A stretch of DNA of 64,000 nt, from NCBI GenBank assembly GCA_020055645.1, contig CM034547.1:54190909-54254908 (forward strand). Reading direction: 5' to 3'. The translations under genes were made by a program, and so were the position numbers. Below, one piece after another: positions 14,801 to 29,300 of the stretch. Under the pieces are notes generated by a model. That model ran no database searches, was not told the DNA's origin, and saw only the letters and a program-made list of their open reading frames with translations. How positions within the stretch are numbered: the first letter of the stretch is position 1; each line of letters starts with the position of its first letter. This stretch comes from Tomocerus qinae. Taxonomy: Eukaryota; Arthropoda; Collembola; Entomobryomorpha; Tomoceridae.

Positions 14801-17124
14801 GTCATAAATCGGTTTACATACACAAAAATTCAGAAGTGCCTGGGAATTCCAAACCTATTTTACTTCTACTAGCCTTGTAGTAAATGAATAAAGAAGACCT
14901 TTGGTTAAGAATGAGAACTCTGGTTAGGTAGGAGTAGGACAAGACGTTTAGATAAGGTAGATATGTGGATTATATGGATAGGAGATAGAATCTTGAAGCA
15001 GATGCAGATTCACAACAGGAGATTTGAACAGAATGGAATAGTAATGTAATGCAATCCCAAAAGAAGAGGTGGGAAAATGGGATATGTTTATGAATGATGA
15101 TGTATCTGTGAGAAATACGCTACCCAATCCCAGGAGACTCACAGATCCATAGAAGGTCGTCGTCACTACTCATGGACCAAAACGGGTCATGAATTCATCC
15201 CAGTGTGATAAGGTGTAGCCAATGAATGTACTCTTACTTTTTACTAGTAGTACTAATAATAAGTGGATAACTATAAATGTTGAATGTGTAACGACGAGGT
15301 ACATCACTATCTGTTGCATTATGAAATGCTGACGCCCTCAATGATATTTGTATCAACCACTTCACTCCATGTAATCTACCACAGGATTCCAGTGTACAAT
15401 CCATTGAGTTTATTTCACCGTTTCAAGATTTGAAGACTTAAACAGATAAGATTCAAACGAGCTAGGATGTATTCAGTCGAAAAGGATTCAAGATAAACCT
15501 ATCCAGGGAGATTACAAGTTCATTCATGGTTTAAGTGTATTCAAACGAGAAAAAACGCATTTTTACTTACGATATCCATTCCCCAAGAGTTAGGGACATC
15601 AGGGAATGCAGAAGAATGGATACTGGTAAGAATGCAACTTAAAAATGATTTTTTTGTAATATTAGAGCACAAATGCAATGTATTTGAACATTTCACATGC
15701 AAGGTAAACCTACCTACTTACAAATCTAGGTGCATACACAAAGTAATTGAAATACAGGCATATATCATGCATTTTTCATGTAATAATTTCAATCTGCTAC
15801 AGAAAGTTTGCTAGAACTGCTTATGCTTCGAAGATGATTCCAGGCGAGTCGTTCTCATTGTGCTGTTAATAAGAAATAGCATGCCCTTGTCTTTTTTGAT
15901 TATCTTTATTAGATACACTGCTTGTAAATAGGGATTGCATTGCCTTGCATGGATATGCATTTAGGTTTGAAAAATTATTTTGGCATTGCATTAGTATAAT
16001 GCAAGTATGTTATTTTAACACACATGCAACATACACAAGAGATATAGATTACTAGCTAAGTTCACACACACATACAGAAAATTATCTCGGAGCAGTTGAA
16101 GTGGAGTGAGGAAAGTAGTTTTAAAACACTTTTTGGGCTTCTCCATTCAAATCAACCAAGCTCGACGATCTCATCTACAATCTCTTTCATTCTTACCTAC
16201 ATACTGCACCTTAGGCTATTTTAGTTACGTTATTTTCTTAGTTGTTAGTTAGTTAGCTAGGTAATAGGAGCTACAGGTGAACTTCTTGGAAGATTTTATT
16301 TAAATTATTATTCAGATGAGAATGTTCTTTGTTTGTGCACTCCTCTTGCCTAAGTCTACCTCAAGTACTATTCACAAAACACGTTCTTTTCTTTGCGTAC
16401 CTACGAAAAAAACACCTAAAACGTTTCGGCTCCAGCACAATGCATACAATCATGCAATAAAACACTTTATTACGCAAAAGACCCCCACTGATTTCAAGAA
16501 GCTACAAAGCTAGGGCAGAAAACACTTTTTTATTGGTAATAGACTATTAACTTTGTTGTGTGCGCTGAGGGTAGGAAAGAAGTTTACATGCATAAAACAA
16601 CCAGACCCTATAAACAAAACATTTTATGTTGTACTACATGCACTTAGTTTTACTCTGAACATTTCTTTATCATTAATTTCATTAGTCTTCCCGTTTCACT
16701 AGCTTTAAAATTATTCTAAGAGAAAAATAATCGTTTTTTTAAAAATGTAAAGAAAAATTTGATGAATTATTATCGTGACTCTATTTCTAAATAGTGCGGT
16801 GTGTGTCCTCTTTATGACGAGTTTGTCATCAGCATCATGGAACGAGAATAAAAGGACATTAGTATAGAGATAGGAGATTTATTTATGAACACAGCTCTAT
16901 TCAATCTGTAGAATAAAGAGTTTTTTGCACTTGACGTTTGTAGCTGTAGTAATGGGCGACTCCATAATATCGTCAGAAATAGAATCATTACCATTGCATT
17001 ATACATGAGGGAATGTCTTGGAATGATTCTTTCAAGTCAATTCAAGTGTTGTTGACTAGAGTGATATAATGTGATGATGAGTTTGGTTGGTTAGGTTAGT
17101 TGGGAGGGTTAGCGGTTCACTCAC
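11832..17124 (-). other. Intron between exons C and D (about 5.3 kb)
   Basis: Bounded by GTGAGT at 17124 and GGAACAG at 11832. It contains the MITE-like inverted-repeat element near 14.6-14.85 kb and otherwise featureless A+T-rich sequence. Confidence 0.87.
14618..14852. mobile_element. MITE-like non-autonomous DNA element with long terminal inverted repeats
   Basis: Seen: the core arms at 14657-14705 and 14764-14811 are inverted copies, 49 and 48 bases long, differing by two substitutions and one single-base indel. Each arm carries TGACGTCACACGGCGA or its complement. Outside the core, similarity continues weakly to a matching GG(C/A)ATTCC(C)AGGC block at each end (about 14619-14630 and 14838-14850). 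The full element is then about 235 bases. The centre is A/T-rich with repeated TTTTTGACA words and a perfect 12-base palindrome, TCACCATGGTGA, at 14752-14763. AACCT lies just outside both ends (14612-14616 and 14852-14856) and could be a 5-base target duplication, but this is uncertain. There is no transposase frame. Arms of this similarity suggest fairly recent insertion. The superfamily cannot be named from one copy, and a simple stem-loop repeat of other origin is possible. Confidence 0.65.
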
Positions 17125-17325
17125 CTTTCTGCAAAATTTCTAGATGTTCCCACAAAATGTCGCCCATAAATGGAGGAGATCTTGCAAGGAAAGTTTCCCG
17201 TCCTAGAGCGACTATGTCTTTCCCTTTCATTTGAAACGTGTCCAGATTAACTCCTTCCAATGAGAACTCTTGTGTAGCCCAGTAGAGCCAGTGGGTCACG
17301 TGCATTTCGTTCCACAATCTTGGAT
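17125..17325 (-). CDS. pnt: Pointed/ETS1-like transcription factor, exon C (PNT/SAM domain)
   Basis: Encodes most of the Pointed domain, a SAM-like helical fold used for ERK docking and co-activator contact. Seen: acceptor GTGTGTTGCAG ending at 17326 and strong donor AAAG|GTGAGT at 17125/17124. The exon is 201 bases. After the Asp made across the junction, 66 codons run from [20 protein letters not shown] through [20 protein letters not shown] to [15 protein letters not shown]. Diagnostic residues are DPRLW, the paired Trp in HWLYWA, the EFSLEGV segment, ALG and the [12 protein letters not shown] signature that sets ETS1/2 and Pointed apart from GABP-alpha, ERG and TEL. The domain is about residues 106-172 in the assembled frame and has normal length, with no breaks. 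Compared with ETS1 FLELAPDF, this protein has FLARSPPF, so one of the three hydrophobic ERK-docking positions is Arg. Family assignment is very secure. Confidence 0.97.
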
Positions 17326-20300
17326 CTGCAACACACAAAAATCATTAATAATATGTAACTTGGCAGAAAAAGTGGAGATGAATAAAAATGTATATCTACA
17401 TTGCATTACTGATGCATGTGTAAATTTAAAGAACAACAGGTAGTTTAAAATTGCTAAAAGTTTCTACCTCCACGTCAAATGAGTATCTATATTTATACAG
17501 GTGGTTTAGCTATATTTGTAGGTACATATGTATTGTAAAGCAGAGCAAGAGAACTAATTTATTTCGTAGCAACTCTGTTATTATTAGGATCCTCCTCCTA
17601 CACCTCCTATCACATATCTGATATATTTTCAGTGAAAAATCTAAGGCTAACTGCTTCTTCTCATATACACACCGATAAGCTAACCTAACAGCTCATCTGC
17701 TCAAAGTCTATATAATTAAAACAAAACTTTAGCCTGTATTTCCCTTTATGCGGCTATTAAAGTATAATCTACGTGAGTGAAGCCGGAGTCCCTATCATTT
17801 CTCATCTAAATAATATACACTTATACACGCTTATAATATGGTGTAAATTATTTATGTGGCACAGTGGACGCTTAAATAAGTTTCGCATACTTTCTACGTA
17901 AATCAGTTTCACTCTAGTGATGGAGTCACGCAGAGAGATCAATTCAATTCACTTATCTTCTACGGTCCATGTTCTGCCGCTATTATTTATAGGTATAAAT
18001 ACCTACCCCGTCGTATTTTACATAACCACTACCTATATACAGGTACTTAAATACAGTAGTATTGTTATTTGTACAGATTTAGGTATTTCAAAGCTAAAGA
18101 CTATCATATGACGAAATGAGGAAAGTACTACAGATAATAAAACGACTATAGTGACTTGACTTGATTTTTGAGTGGATGAGACTACCTGCGTAGCTACACC
18201 TATTACAAATAAATTATAACTCCATTTAAAAACACGACAACACAAGTTTTATCTTCAAGTGGTCAAAGTCAGAGTCAGAACCGACAGCACATGCTGTGCT
18301 GTGACTATGAATGATGCAAAACACAATCGTTATAGTTGATATACAATATGCATTGTAAAGTGATGTAGCGATTCACAATCTGTAATCTGTTTTAGTGTGC
18401 ACATAGAAATAGATAGGCATAAATATGCAATATACAGTGCGCACACTGCAATTCATTTAAGTGTTTAGCTCCATGAATGTCGAGAGGAATATTCTTATAT
18501 CTCTACTTTTTATACAGCCATAGCAAAGTGAATTCAAGTCGAGTCGAGGTCAACCCACGAACATAATAAGCATAAAGCTAGCAAAATAAAAGCATCATCC
18601 AGTCCAGGCTATATGCAATGAAGAGGGCACAAAAGAGTATGGAGTAGAGGCTCTAGCTATTTGTTTCACGCTACAATGCCCATGCTGTCCTCTATACCCT
18701 TTTCAAATCAAAAATGTCCGTGCAAACAATGCCTTTATCATTCGTAATAATCTCGAACCCTCTGCAATTCTCTGATTGTAAATAATTCAGCAACGATGTT
18801 CCTCCTTATATACTAATATTTTTAATCCATATTTCATATCTGAAAATCTATCCCAATGCATTACACAGAAATTTCAGGTTTTATTTACTTTTCTACTGCA
18901 GACATTTACATACACAAAAATATATACTCGCTAAGCTCTTTTTTATGTTCCTATCTTCACTCCAGACCTGTTCTATATCTGTTTGTATATCTTATGTAAG
19001 GATACGACTGTATCTTTTCACAGTATCAAGTATCTCCCGAATTAACTAACTACCCAAGACTGCACTGCATGTAGTATATGTTTACATTTTTATGCACTTC
19101 ATAATATTGAAATACAGCACATACTTTACATGACATGAAGATCCTAAAACATAAACCCGTTCGCTCTCTCTCGCATCTATTCTTTGTTAGTTTATCGAAC
19201 TCTTGCTAAAGGTGCACAGATAAATTGGTTGCTACATTCAATGTAATTGTAATTGTACGTAATTGTAAAGTAGTAGGTACTTAAACGTCCAGAGCAATTA
19301 TTTCTTTGATTAAGGTCTTGCTGACAACCAAATGATAAATTAATTCAAGCCGTCATAAAAACAACAGATTACGTAGATACTGCTTCATCGTATACATACA
19401 ATAGAAGTATGCATGGACATTGTAGTATGTATGTGAACAATATAATAATAATAATATAGGGTTCTGTGAATTGTGCACAAGTACAATTATTACGTACATA
19501 CATAGAATAGACGCAGATAATAAATTAATTTTAATTACTTAAGTAGATTCAGAATGAGTGAGTCCAGTACATACATTTAGGGGTTGAGGTTACTAAATAG
19601 AACCACAAGTTATCTTATCCACTAAGGAAAAGACAAGAGCAAATACAAGTTTGTTGAGGAAAATACTACGCCTCTGTATTGCTCTAGATATATTAATAGA
19701 AACTACTTCAAGAGTTGATTTTTCTTGTTCTGTTTTCATTGTACGGATATATCTAGTTTAAAGTATACTCACGCATGAATGCGACACTATCATTGATTAA
19801 GTAAAAGGAGATGAATTTATAACATATCTTGAAAAACACTAAGTATTATTTATATGAGTTGTTTTACAATAAAGTACGTACCTACCTACTAATAATCATC
19901 TATAACACTATGAATGTAAATATACATAGGTAAGCACTTATCTAGTAATAAGATTTTTCATGACATGCCATGGCATGACAGCCTAGCACATATACATAGA
20001 TACATACACTGACAAGGCAAGTGCTGGAATTTTTTTGAAAAGTAACTCAACTGTATCGGAACCATTGTCTGATGTAACATTACTTCCATTCTATTGTATT
20101 TACACCCAGGGTGGAGTACCATTTCAGTTCGACTGAGATGGAGCAATAAACCGAGACCAACGGCTAAAACACAACAGCCTTCACTCACTGAATTTATATT
20201 CGGGCTTATTTCGCTCACCTACGCTGTTGACTAATTGTAAGTTGAAAGCAAAGAAAATTACAAAAATACGTCTATACATTAAGACTATCTTGCCCTTGTA

Positions 20301-23300
20301 GTAGTAGCATAGAGTTTGAAATCAAAGGAGTGAGTAGTAACTAACCTATAATAAAATGGCAAAGGAATGGGAGCCAATATAAAAGTTTAATGATATGTAG
20401 CAAGTTTTTCTGGTCTGAATTACAAAAGAATCAAAAGTCTGGTTTCGTGCTCACATACTAACTTATCATGCATATCTTATGACCACAACCACTTAGTTAG
20501 TTACTTTGGCTTGGCCAGCTTAGACTTTTTAGTCTTCTTTTTGTTGGACATTCTATAATGTAGCCAATAGGTCGCTGAGATTAATTTTAGTCCTACTATA
20601 GATATAATTTAGCAAGTATAGATATATTGCTAACACATCATATTACAGTCTATAATAGAACCCTAAAAAATCTATACGTGCCTTGGTATTTAAATTATTT
20701 CGTTTGAAGGTAGACCACTATGTACTCTAACGCATTTTCAAGCAACTCTCTTCTAAAAAATCCTATACAATTATTCACCATTACAGAGTCAGAGTCGTGG
20801 TGGGTATACCTAAATTAACGAGTTACGCAACAGAGCATGGATCTCCATATATATCATGTAGACTACACTAAATGTAGCTAGATAAGCAGACGCGATGATA
20901 CAAAATTGTATTATTATAAACGACCAAACGACACGACAACTTACTTCGCAGTCAACTTGGGGCAATATTACGTATAATAAAATACCAAAAAATTCTTTTC
21001 AGAAAAACATTCTCAGAAAATCTGTGCAATTTATTTGAAACTGCTTGAATTGCGATGTGACAACTGGAAATCCATAGAAAATTCTCATCGTCTTGTTAAA
21101 TAGAAGATCTCAGAATGAATGAACACATCTAACAAGGACAAAAAATGACAAAGAGATGAGGAGTAAGCAGAGCAGTTCAGAATGCGGAGCAATGCAAACT
21201 CACAGAGCAAACTATCAATTTTCCATCCAAACACTCTGCAATCAAGTAGGCAGACACAAGTCAATTGAGCTTGTAGCACCTGTCTCACCTTCAACTGCCC
21301 GACACAGGTCATATAACACACTACTATTCACTCTATATAGGTAATATTATAATCAAGAAATACATATAGGCACTCCTGGCTGTCTCACACTCAAATCCAA
21401 ACACGAAAGATACCTTCCAGCAATTTTACATTAAGGAACATGCCATACCATTTAATACTGTAGGGGTACCTCTTCTTTTTTCAAAGTACCTTTCCCAATG
21501 CGCGGTTACGACTAAATACTACATTAACTTCTCTTCGCCACAGCAGCAGTGGAGACCATTTATTTAACTCACATGCTAAACTTATCTAACCTTATTTCAA
21601 GTAATATTTACGTAACTCAGACCCAAGATGTGAGGACTGCAACTTTAGTATGCTCTAAGTATTTTCCAGCTAATGGTTCTGACGACTGTGCCCTATTATA
21701 GCTATGACTCTCCATCGCTTTTCCAAGATGTTTATACAAAGTGGCATACATGGTTCACGAACATCCAAACATAAAGGCTGCTCTCAATTTTCCTTGGCGA
21801 AACTAAGAAACATGTGCAAGCTACAATCAAAATATTTCACTCAACCAAAGAAAATTGCAGCTTATTCATTAACGTTTGCCATTCCAGTAGAATAATGCTC
21901 TGGACAGGCAAACATCTGACAATAGTCAATTATCCCTTGGTCATCTCTGGAAACACACATTTCTTCGTACGACTCTGTAACTTGTACACGCTAAATAATA
22001 ACATGCTATGTGAGCATAGCTAGTAATCAGGTTAAGAACTGTGATGATATTTTCCCAATAAATAGATATATAATATCACTCTATAATCAACAACCTGACT
22101 TTATGGCATAGTTTGCCCTTTTCTGACATTAATTTTTGATTTCTCGTTAGAGATGGAGAACATCCGTTAATAATTGCGTGATGTGTCGTCATCTTAGAAG
22201 GAGAGTCATCCTATGAGTCCCTGTTGTTAGTGTAGTATAATTATTTTTAGACATTTGGGTCCTTGCTGTGCGTAGGTTTTCGCAAGAATGGTTCAGACGT
22301 CATTAAGGAATAAAAATAGATTAAGTGTCTCATCATCTCATCTCCCCTTAGATTATCTTGAGATGATTTTCAGCGGAATGGAAGGACAGAGAGGAAGGCG
22401 ACAAGACAGAACAACATCGTAGTTCTGGTTCAGTTGATTTCATCATTAAACGAATGAAAAGGGCAACTGCTAGTGACTTTCCTCTCTCCTTCTCTACCAT
22501 CATCGTCCGTCACTTGCCTTATACCAGTATACGATGAACATACAGAGAATCATTGCACTACTGTCTAGATTTGTAATATTGGAGTTGGAGTGCAGAAAAG
22601 AAAATAAGAGGAGAGTTGAGAAAAGAACTCGAGCTAATTGAGAGTCATAAATAATGATTGTGGGAAAAGACAAGAGTGTACATTAGAAACATTGGAATCA
22701 AGTCTGCATCAAGCCGAGTGAAGTTCTATTCATTAACTCGTTTAAAACTATTACGCTCCTCATGAACGGAACGTGAATATTGAATTTCATCTGCATCCAA
22801 ATCACTCATCTACTTATTTACTCTAATTATGATGACAACTAACAAGTGGTTTCAATTTGCTCAAAGCACGGTCAAACTCTTTCTCCTAAGATACTCTTTT
22901 GTTTACTACCACATTCTGCATAGGCAAAGACAATGCATTTATCCACGTTTTATATAACGTGATGGACAATATATATAGCAAATTGAATAATGTAGCTACA
23001 TCTACCCTAAGCAAAGAAAGAAAAAAGTTACACACGACCCTATGTGATTTACTCTACATTAACAAGTTAACCATCCATTTAGCTGATCATATGCATTTAG
23101 TATCTTATATGTAACATAATATTATTCCTTGCTTACAGATATGTTCAACATAAAATACAAACTTAGCTACTAGATATTTAACTAGGTACATTTAAGTCAT
23201 GCTAACTAAGCGACGCATGTAGATTACATTCATTCATTTAGCTTAACAATAACTACTTAAGTTAACACACGTAATAATCATATAGCCAAACTACACAACA

Positions 23301-26300
23301 TTACCTATCTCTATATGTCTATGTAATTGTATTCATTATCTGTAACTGTCTATTTGAGTTGACTGACTGCATTAGATACAATTGTCTACCCTAACTGCCA
23401 ACTTAACTCAATCTCATAATCACATAAGATTTTCTACATTACAACCAGTCATACACAAATATATCATAGTATTAGTCACTCACACACTGTTAACGGAAGA
23501 ATTAGAGATCTCTACCCTGTATTGATCATTCGTTTAAATAAGTGCACAAGCCTTGACGTTTGCACAGCACACACACCATTCAATTCACTCTTCAGTACAC
23601 AGATGCAGTGACAGAGAAAAGGCAGCACTTATAGGTACCTAACATGTTAACAACCTAAAAATGAACCTAACAAGAATTATTAATACTCTATATAAAATTT
23701 CTTTCGATCAGTTTTCCTTTTAAGCTCAATGCGATCTATACTCCTCCAGAAGTTATATACAGAATATAGTAACACTTTAGATTTAGTTTACGATGATTAG
23801 TTAGTAAAGTAAAGCACGAAGAATAAAAGATCGCTTATTCATTCATCCATTCATAGAATCCCACAGGCTGTAGAGAACAGAGCACCATGCACACACCACA
23901 ATAAAGAGGACCGACGTATCTCTCTGTACTTACTCTACCTAACTTGCATTAAGCAACACTTGCACTATTTGTATGTATAAAAAGTGTGTAAGGAGAATCC
24001 CTGCATCTGTACGTAGGAATGCAAGATGAGAATGAGAGAGAAAGGGTTTTCATTCATTCATGATGATCTTCTCTACAGAGTTAAACCCTCTTTGCTTAGC
24101 TTACACTTCGTAGAAGTCGAAACACAAGAAAAGAACACTGGAGTATAACAAATCCGGTCTTTCCTTGTTTTATAGATTGAATGAATTCACAGAGTAGCTA
24201 CCTATCCACAGCATCCACTCTGTTGCAATCATGTCTATGTATGTGCATCAAGGCAAATATAACCTAACCTAACCAGGTAGCCTCTTGCCATAGTATTTCA
24301 AATAAAACTTAACTTTTTTCCTCGATAATCGCAGTGCGTTACGGTTACACTACCGTAACTATGGTCCCCTATTCGGGGTTCCTCACTGAGGTACGAGTTG
24401 GGAATAAAATGGCGATTTTATTCCCAAGAATGAAAAAATTGAATTTTTATCAGAAATATTACGGGAAGAGAGTACCTTATATATAGAATGTTGTTATAGC
24501 TACTTTGTATGTGCATAACATTTTTTTAGTTTGCAAATCAGTATGTACTAGATAGGTATATAGCTAGAGATTTAATAGTTATTTTAGAACCCTAATTTGC
24601 TCCGTTCTGTCGTATTTAATGTAAGCATTAAAGGCAAGTCAAAGAACTAATCAGGCGAGATTAGAGGAGAGAAGTGCACTCAAAATGTACAAGTTCTCAA
24701 CTCCACCTTAGAAGTACGAAAGAAAAGTTTCAAAACAATCACTCACAAGGTACACAACTACAAGTAAATAATACTACGTGATCAGTTCTTTTAGCTACGA
24801 TGCAGTGTGACTTTGAGTGAGTCGAACGAATCTCAGAGGATGCAAATATTGACAGAATGAGTATCGTATCCAGTCTACACATCATTAAATGAGCAAAACG
24901 AGTCTCTCTGACAATCACATCAAATAGACACTCACATCACACCACACCACCTACACTATAGTTAACTAACCGCTTATCTCCCTTAAAAAATGTTTAACCA
25001 ACTAACTAAACATTAAATTAGGAGTATTTAACTACTCATGTACTAGTATAGACACAGCATACATAAACTATACTATTGAGTGCTTAAATTCAAACATCCA
25101 ATAATATCTACTTAATTCCTTTACAAGCCTTGATTTCTTATAAGTATTTCTTACGTGTGAATAATATTCTATTACCTACTACAGATCATGCTAAATGTCG
25201 AATTACACACATGCCCATTTTCATAAACGCTTATAGCTACAAAGTAGTTACTTTTTATAATCTTGTAGAATATACAAAACGTTCTAATGAGGTGTAGGCA
25301 TCAAGATGACTCCGACTTTGAGCAACAGGCACTGCCAATTAGTCACATCACAACATGCAAATGTAATGTTCAATGTTCCATCACCATAACCAATACTTGT
25401 GTATTCATTCTATCCTTCTATCTCACTCTTGATACAATAACTATTTAACATTAGATTACTAAGCGTAAACTAAAATGTATTATCTATTAAGCTCCGTTGA
25501 CTATAAACCCACTAAAAACGTCACAGCAGCCTTCGAAATCCAATATGTGTGTAACAATACTAAGAATGATGCCTACCTAAACTTAAACTGAGAAGACATC
25601 TTGTTAAATGTTCAATGTAACCAAGGAGGAATGGCGTTGGTAGTACGTACAAGGGACAATGTTAAGTATTTACTACAAGATTTATAATAAATGACAAAAA
25701 GGTTACTCATAAGTATAGTATATTATGATAAACGATTTCAGTTGATTCATTTTCATGTGTGTACACCCTATGTAATTTAATATCGATGAACGTACTTCAG
25801 TAGTACTTAAAATTATGCAAACTTAATACCTCGTACATTCTGGAGACTACATTAACCATTCACAAGAATGAAGAAGAGGGTAATGCAAAAATGGAACACG
25901 ATACTGACTTCTGACTGATGGCACTATAATAGGGAGAATGATTACGACTTTACGATCCCTCTTCTGTCATTCCTTGCATCCTATTATAACTACTTATGAG
26001 CTATGCGTATAGTTGTATGCAGGACTGTGTGACATTTGTCGAGTAGTCATTTTAATGCTGCTTAGTATATGTGAAGAAGTACTTCTGTTTCCAACAGTTT
26101 TTTGTTTGTCTGTTTTAGTTTGTGTTATCTCTTCTGCCTCTTCTGGCTCTGATCTGGTTCTGCTTGGTGATCCTATCCTTAGTACACACACAGAAAATTC
26201 CCTATTACGAATGTTACCAGAATGCATTGTTTTAACATTTCACAAGTCATGTCGACTGCCTCCATTAAATACACTAACCAGATATACTCCAAGTTGCAAT

Positions 26301-29300
26301 GCCATGTCTCATCTCACTCTGCAGTAAACAACCACGACCAAGTCGCATTCTGACAGAGACAGTTTTATGACAGTTTATGAAATATGAGTTGGAGCTTCTC
26401 CTCATGACCTGCATCATCATATTTCTTAATACAGTTCGGCTAAATAAACTTTTACAAACACCGAAACAAAATATATAAAAAAGAACTAACAAACAAATCG
26501 TCTAATAACTAACTAATCACTGGCATTATCACTACACAGCATGTTTAGCACTACACATCTGCGGATGACAAGTTCCTAGCCCAATATTTAGTGATTTTCT
26601 GAGCGATTTAATTACTGTATTAAAATTAAAAAATACTTTTTTGACAAAAACCATGAAACTCAATATCGTTAAAGAAGGAAAATTATACATTGCTAAACCT
26701 GATTTAAATGTGGTATGAAAATTAAATGTAGTAGAAATAATTATTAAATAGCCTCATAGGAGCAGAAAATAATCTTTTGTTTGTATCTGATACTTGTGAA
26801 TGATACGTCGATTTTTACTATATTTTCCATCACGATCGCAAATGATCTACTTTATGGGATCAATCTTACATAATAACTACCCATCAAATGTTTAACGTTC
26901 CTTTCTTTCGTATATGAAGTCGATGATGCTTTGTAGTGCCTGTAGAAGTAGATAACCTCAATTCTGCTGCGCGTACTTAATGCAATGGAGACATTAATCT
27001 TTGACGCATCGATGTATAAAGTTCCCCTTCGCATCAAACTAATCAACCCTTACTTTCAACCGAATCTCTTGCTCCTCCATTAACCTTCCCTATCAAAATA
27101 CACAAAGCAACTGTGCCCTAGTAATCATATTTACTCTCTTACATTATTATTACAATTCACTTCTGTGTATTCTTGAGTAAAACTTTAGAAACAACGACTA
27201 AACCTCCATCACATGTGCTTATGTTGTTGCATATCACAAACAGACTGCATAGAAGTACACATATAAATTTACTCTTATCACATTCTAAATTGCTTGATAG
27301 TAGGAAACCTACTTAAGAGCCCATGAATATGTGTATACTTGGAGAAAAAATAATTTTTGTTGAGTCTTCTTTCGGTCTAGCAGTGTAGAAACGAATATAA
27401 TATAAAGGAACCCAAGTTCTGTAACAGTACATTATTATTTCTGTAAAACTCGCTTTTCTTTTCTACAGATATACAGATGATGATGACATGTGGCGAGTGT
27501 GGGGAACTCTTTTCTTGTTTAACTCACTCAGTCAGTTCACTGAAGGACGGTGGATTTTTGGGATAGAAAAAGCTGCTGAAGGGCTCCTAGCACGTGCGGA
27601 GCGGGATCTATCTAACTAAACTACCTATACAGTCAGCAACAGTCGAGTTAAACTCATCTTGAGACACCATGCCAATGAATACCTTGCCTTGTCCTACCAT
27701 ACTATGGTGTAGCAACATCATCCCATCATCTTCCAGCGGTGTGGCCCTTTCAAGTAAGTATTATATAGAAATACTCTTTATTTCCCTAAGAGCATCTCAG
27801 AGAGCTTATTATTTTTATAATGTGCTAGAGGAGAAAGGATGAGCACGAAGGAATGATTGAGAGAGGAGAGGATAACAGAAGAGGATCGAATCCCAACCCT
27901 CCCTCCCCACTTAGAAGACAGAACGTAAGACACCTGCTCTTGAAGTGATGCCGCGGACTCAGACTCAGACGGGAGCCAAAAGACAACCAACTTACGCTAG
28001 CTGACTAGTATTACTGTTTGCAACTCTAGAATTAACTGTAACATCTTGTCTTGTGGTGGTATGGTGTGTGGTACAGAAGTAACAACTAACCTAATGCCCA
28101 TCTAAATCTACTGCAGATGGCATTTTAGAATACCTATACTAAACACTCTCCCTTGTTATTTTCTAGGCTTGACTTATCTTACACTACTGCACTGGCAAGA
28201 GGCAATGCATCCCTCATCAAGCAAGGTGTTTTATGCTGCGACTGTAAGAAAACTGTCTCATGTTGAAATATTCAATATCCAATGCGACCAACATACAACT
28301 GAACTTGGAGTCTTCCACATTGAGGTACCTAATGGAATAACATCTGTATATGTATAAAAATATATTATACGAAAAAGTATCTCTTATTATGTGATTATCG
28401 AAAAGTAGAAGTGAACATTATTCTGTAGTTGTCTGTCTGCTGTAAGTATGTTGCTCTTGGGTCTCATGGCAAAAAAGTAAAGGCGAGAGAACTGCTATGC
28501 TACCTAATAAATAGTAGACCTCCCGTCTGTCTTGCCTGTCTCATGAATACGAAACGCAACATCTATCTATCTCTAATGCCCGAGCGTCTGCCTCTATCTC
28601 CCCAATACCAGATGCAATTGTCGAATAATTATTATCCTTATAAGAATACCTTTAATTTTTGTAAGAAAGGTATAGAGAGTGTAGATGAAATTCTTGAGTC
28701 TTGGCCTGGTGGTTGCATTTCATTGAACTGATGTTGATAGATGTATGCAAGTTATTAGTGCTTGTTAGAGTGGATGCATATTACAACTGGTGGGTTGATC
28801 AACAGGTTTTCCTAACTATTTGCTTACTTATACTTTTATGTGTGTTTGAACTGACTGACATGACACCGTTGCTCTACGTTCGCCGTGTGCCTTTATTTTT
28901 GATTAGGTACATATCTATCTTCTTCGATGGATCGCACGTGCCACTAATAAATAAGTTCCTACTGCGCAGACAGAAAAAAGGCAAAATTTGACGTGCAAAA
29001 GTAAAGAGAGCACATGTCCTTTGTATTTCAACCTACTAATTAATATCATACGTTTTTACTTTTGCTCACTTCACAATTATGCTACATAGGGTTTCACAGC
29101 TTGTGTGCACACATATCTAAGTCTAGTTTTTTCGTTCCTACGAAAATAAAATAGCAACATTTTTACTCGATCTGTTGGCTCTCTTCTTGATCTTACTGTA
29201 ATTACCCGACTGCTAACAGTTTTAGTTGTAGAATTGGTTCACATATGCTTAAACAATGCAGTTTGTTAACTGTCTGAACACATGGGATTAGTTTTTGTGC

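Noticed and set aside
25994-26327. Overlapping plus (104-codon) and minus (77-codon) frames, the plus one hydrophobic and the minus one charged
   Set aside because: Mirror-image frames of this kind arise when one strand is pyrimidine-rich. No signal, splice or homology evidence separates them from chance.
27778-27990. Minus-strand frame MVVFWLPSESESAASLQEQV as a possible pnt exon
   Set aside because: No acceptor or donor in phase 1 was seen. Exons B and C join directly to give the conserved IPKDPRLW sequence, leaving no place for it in the main transcript.
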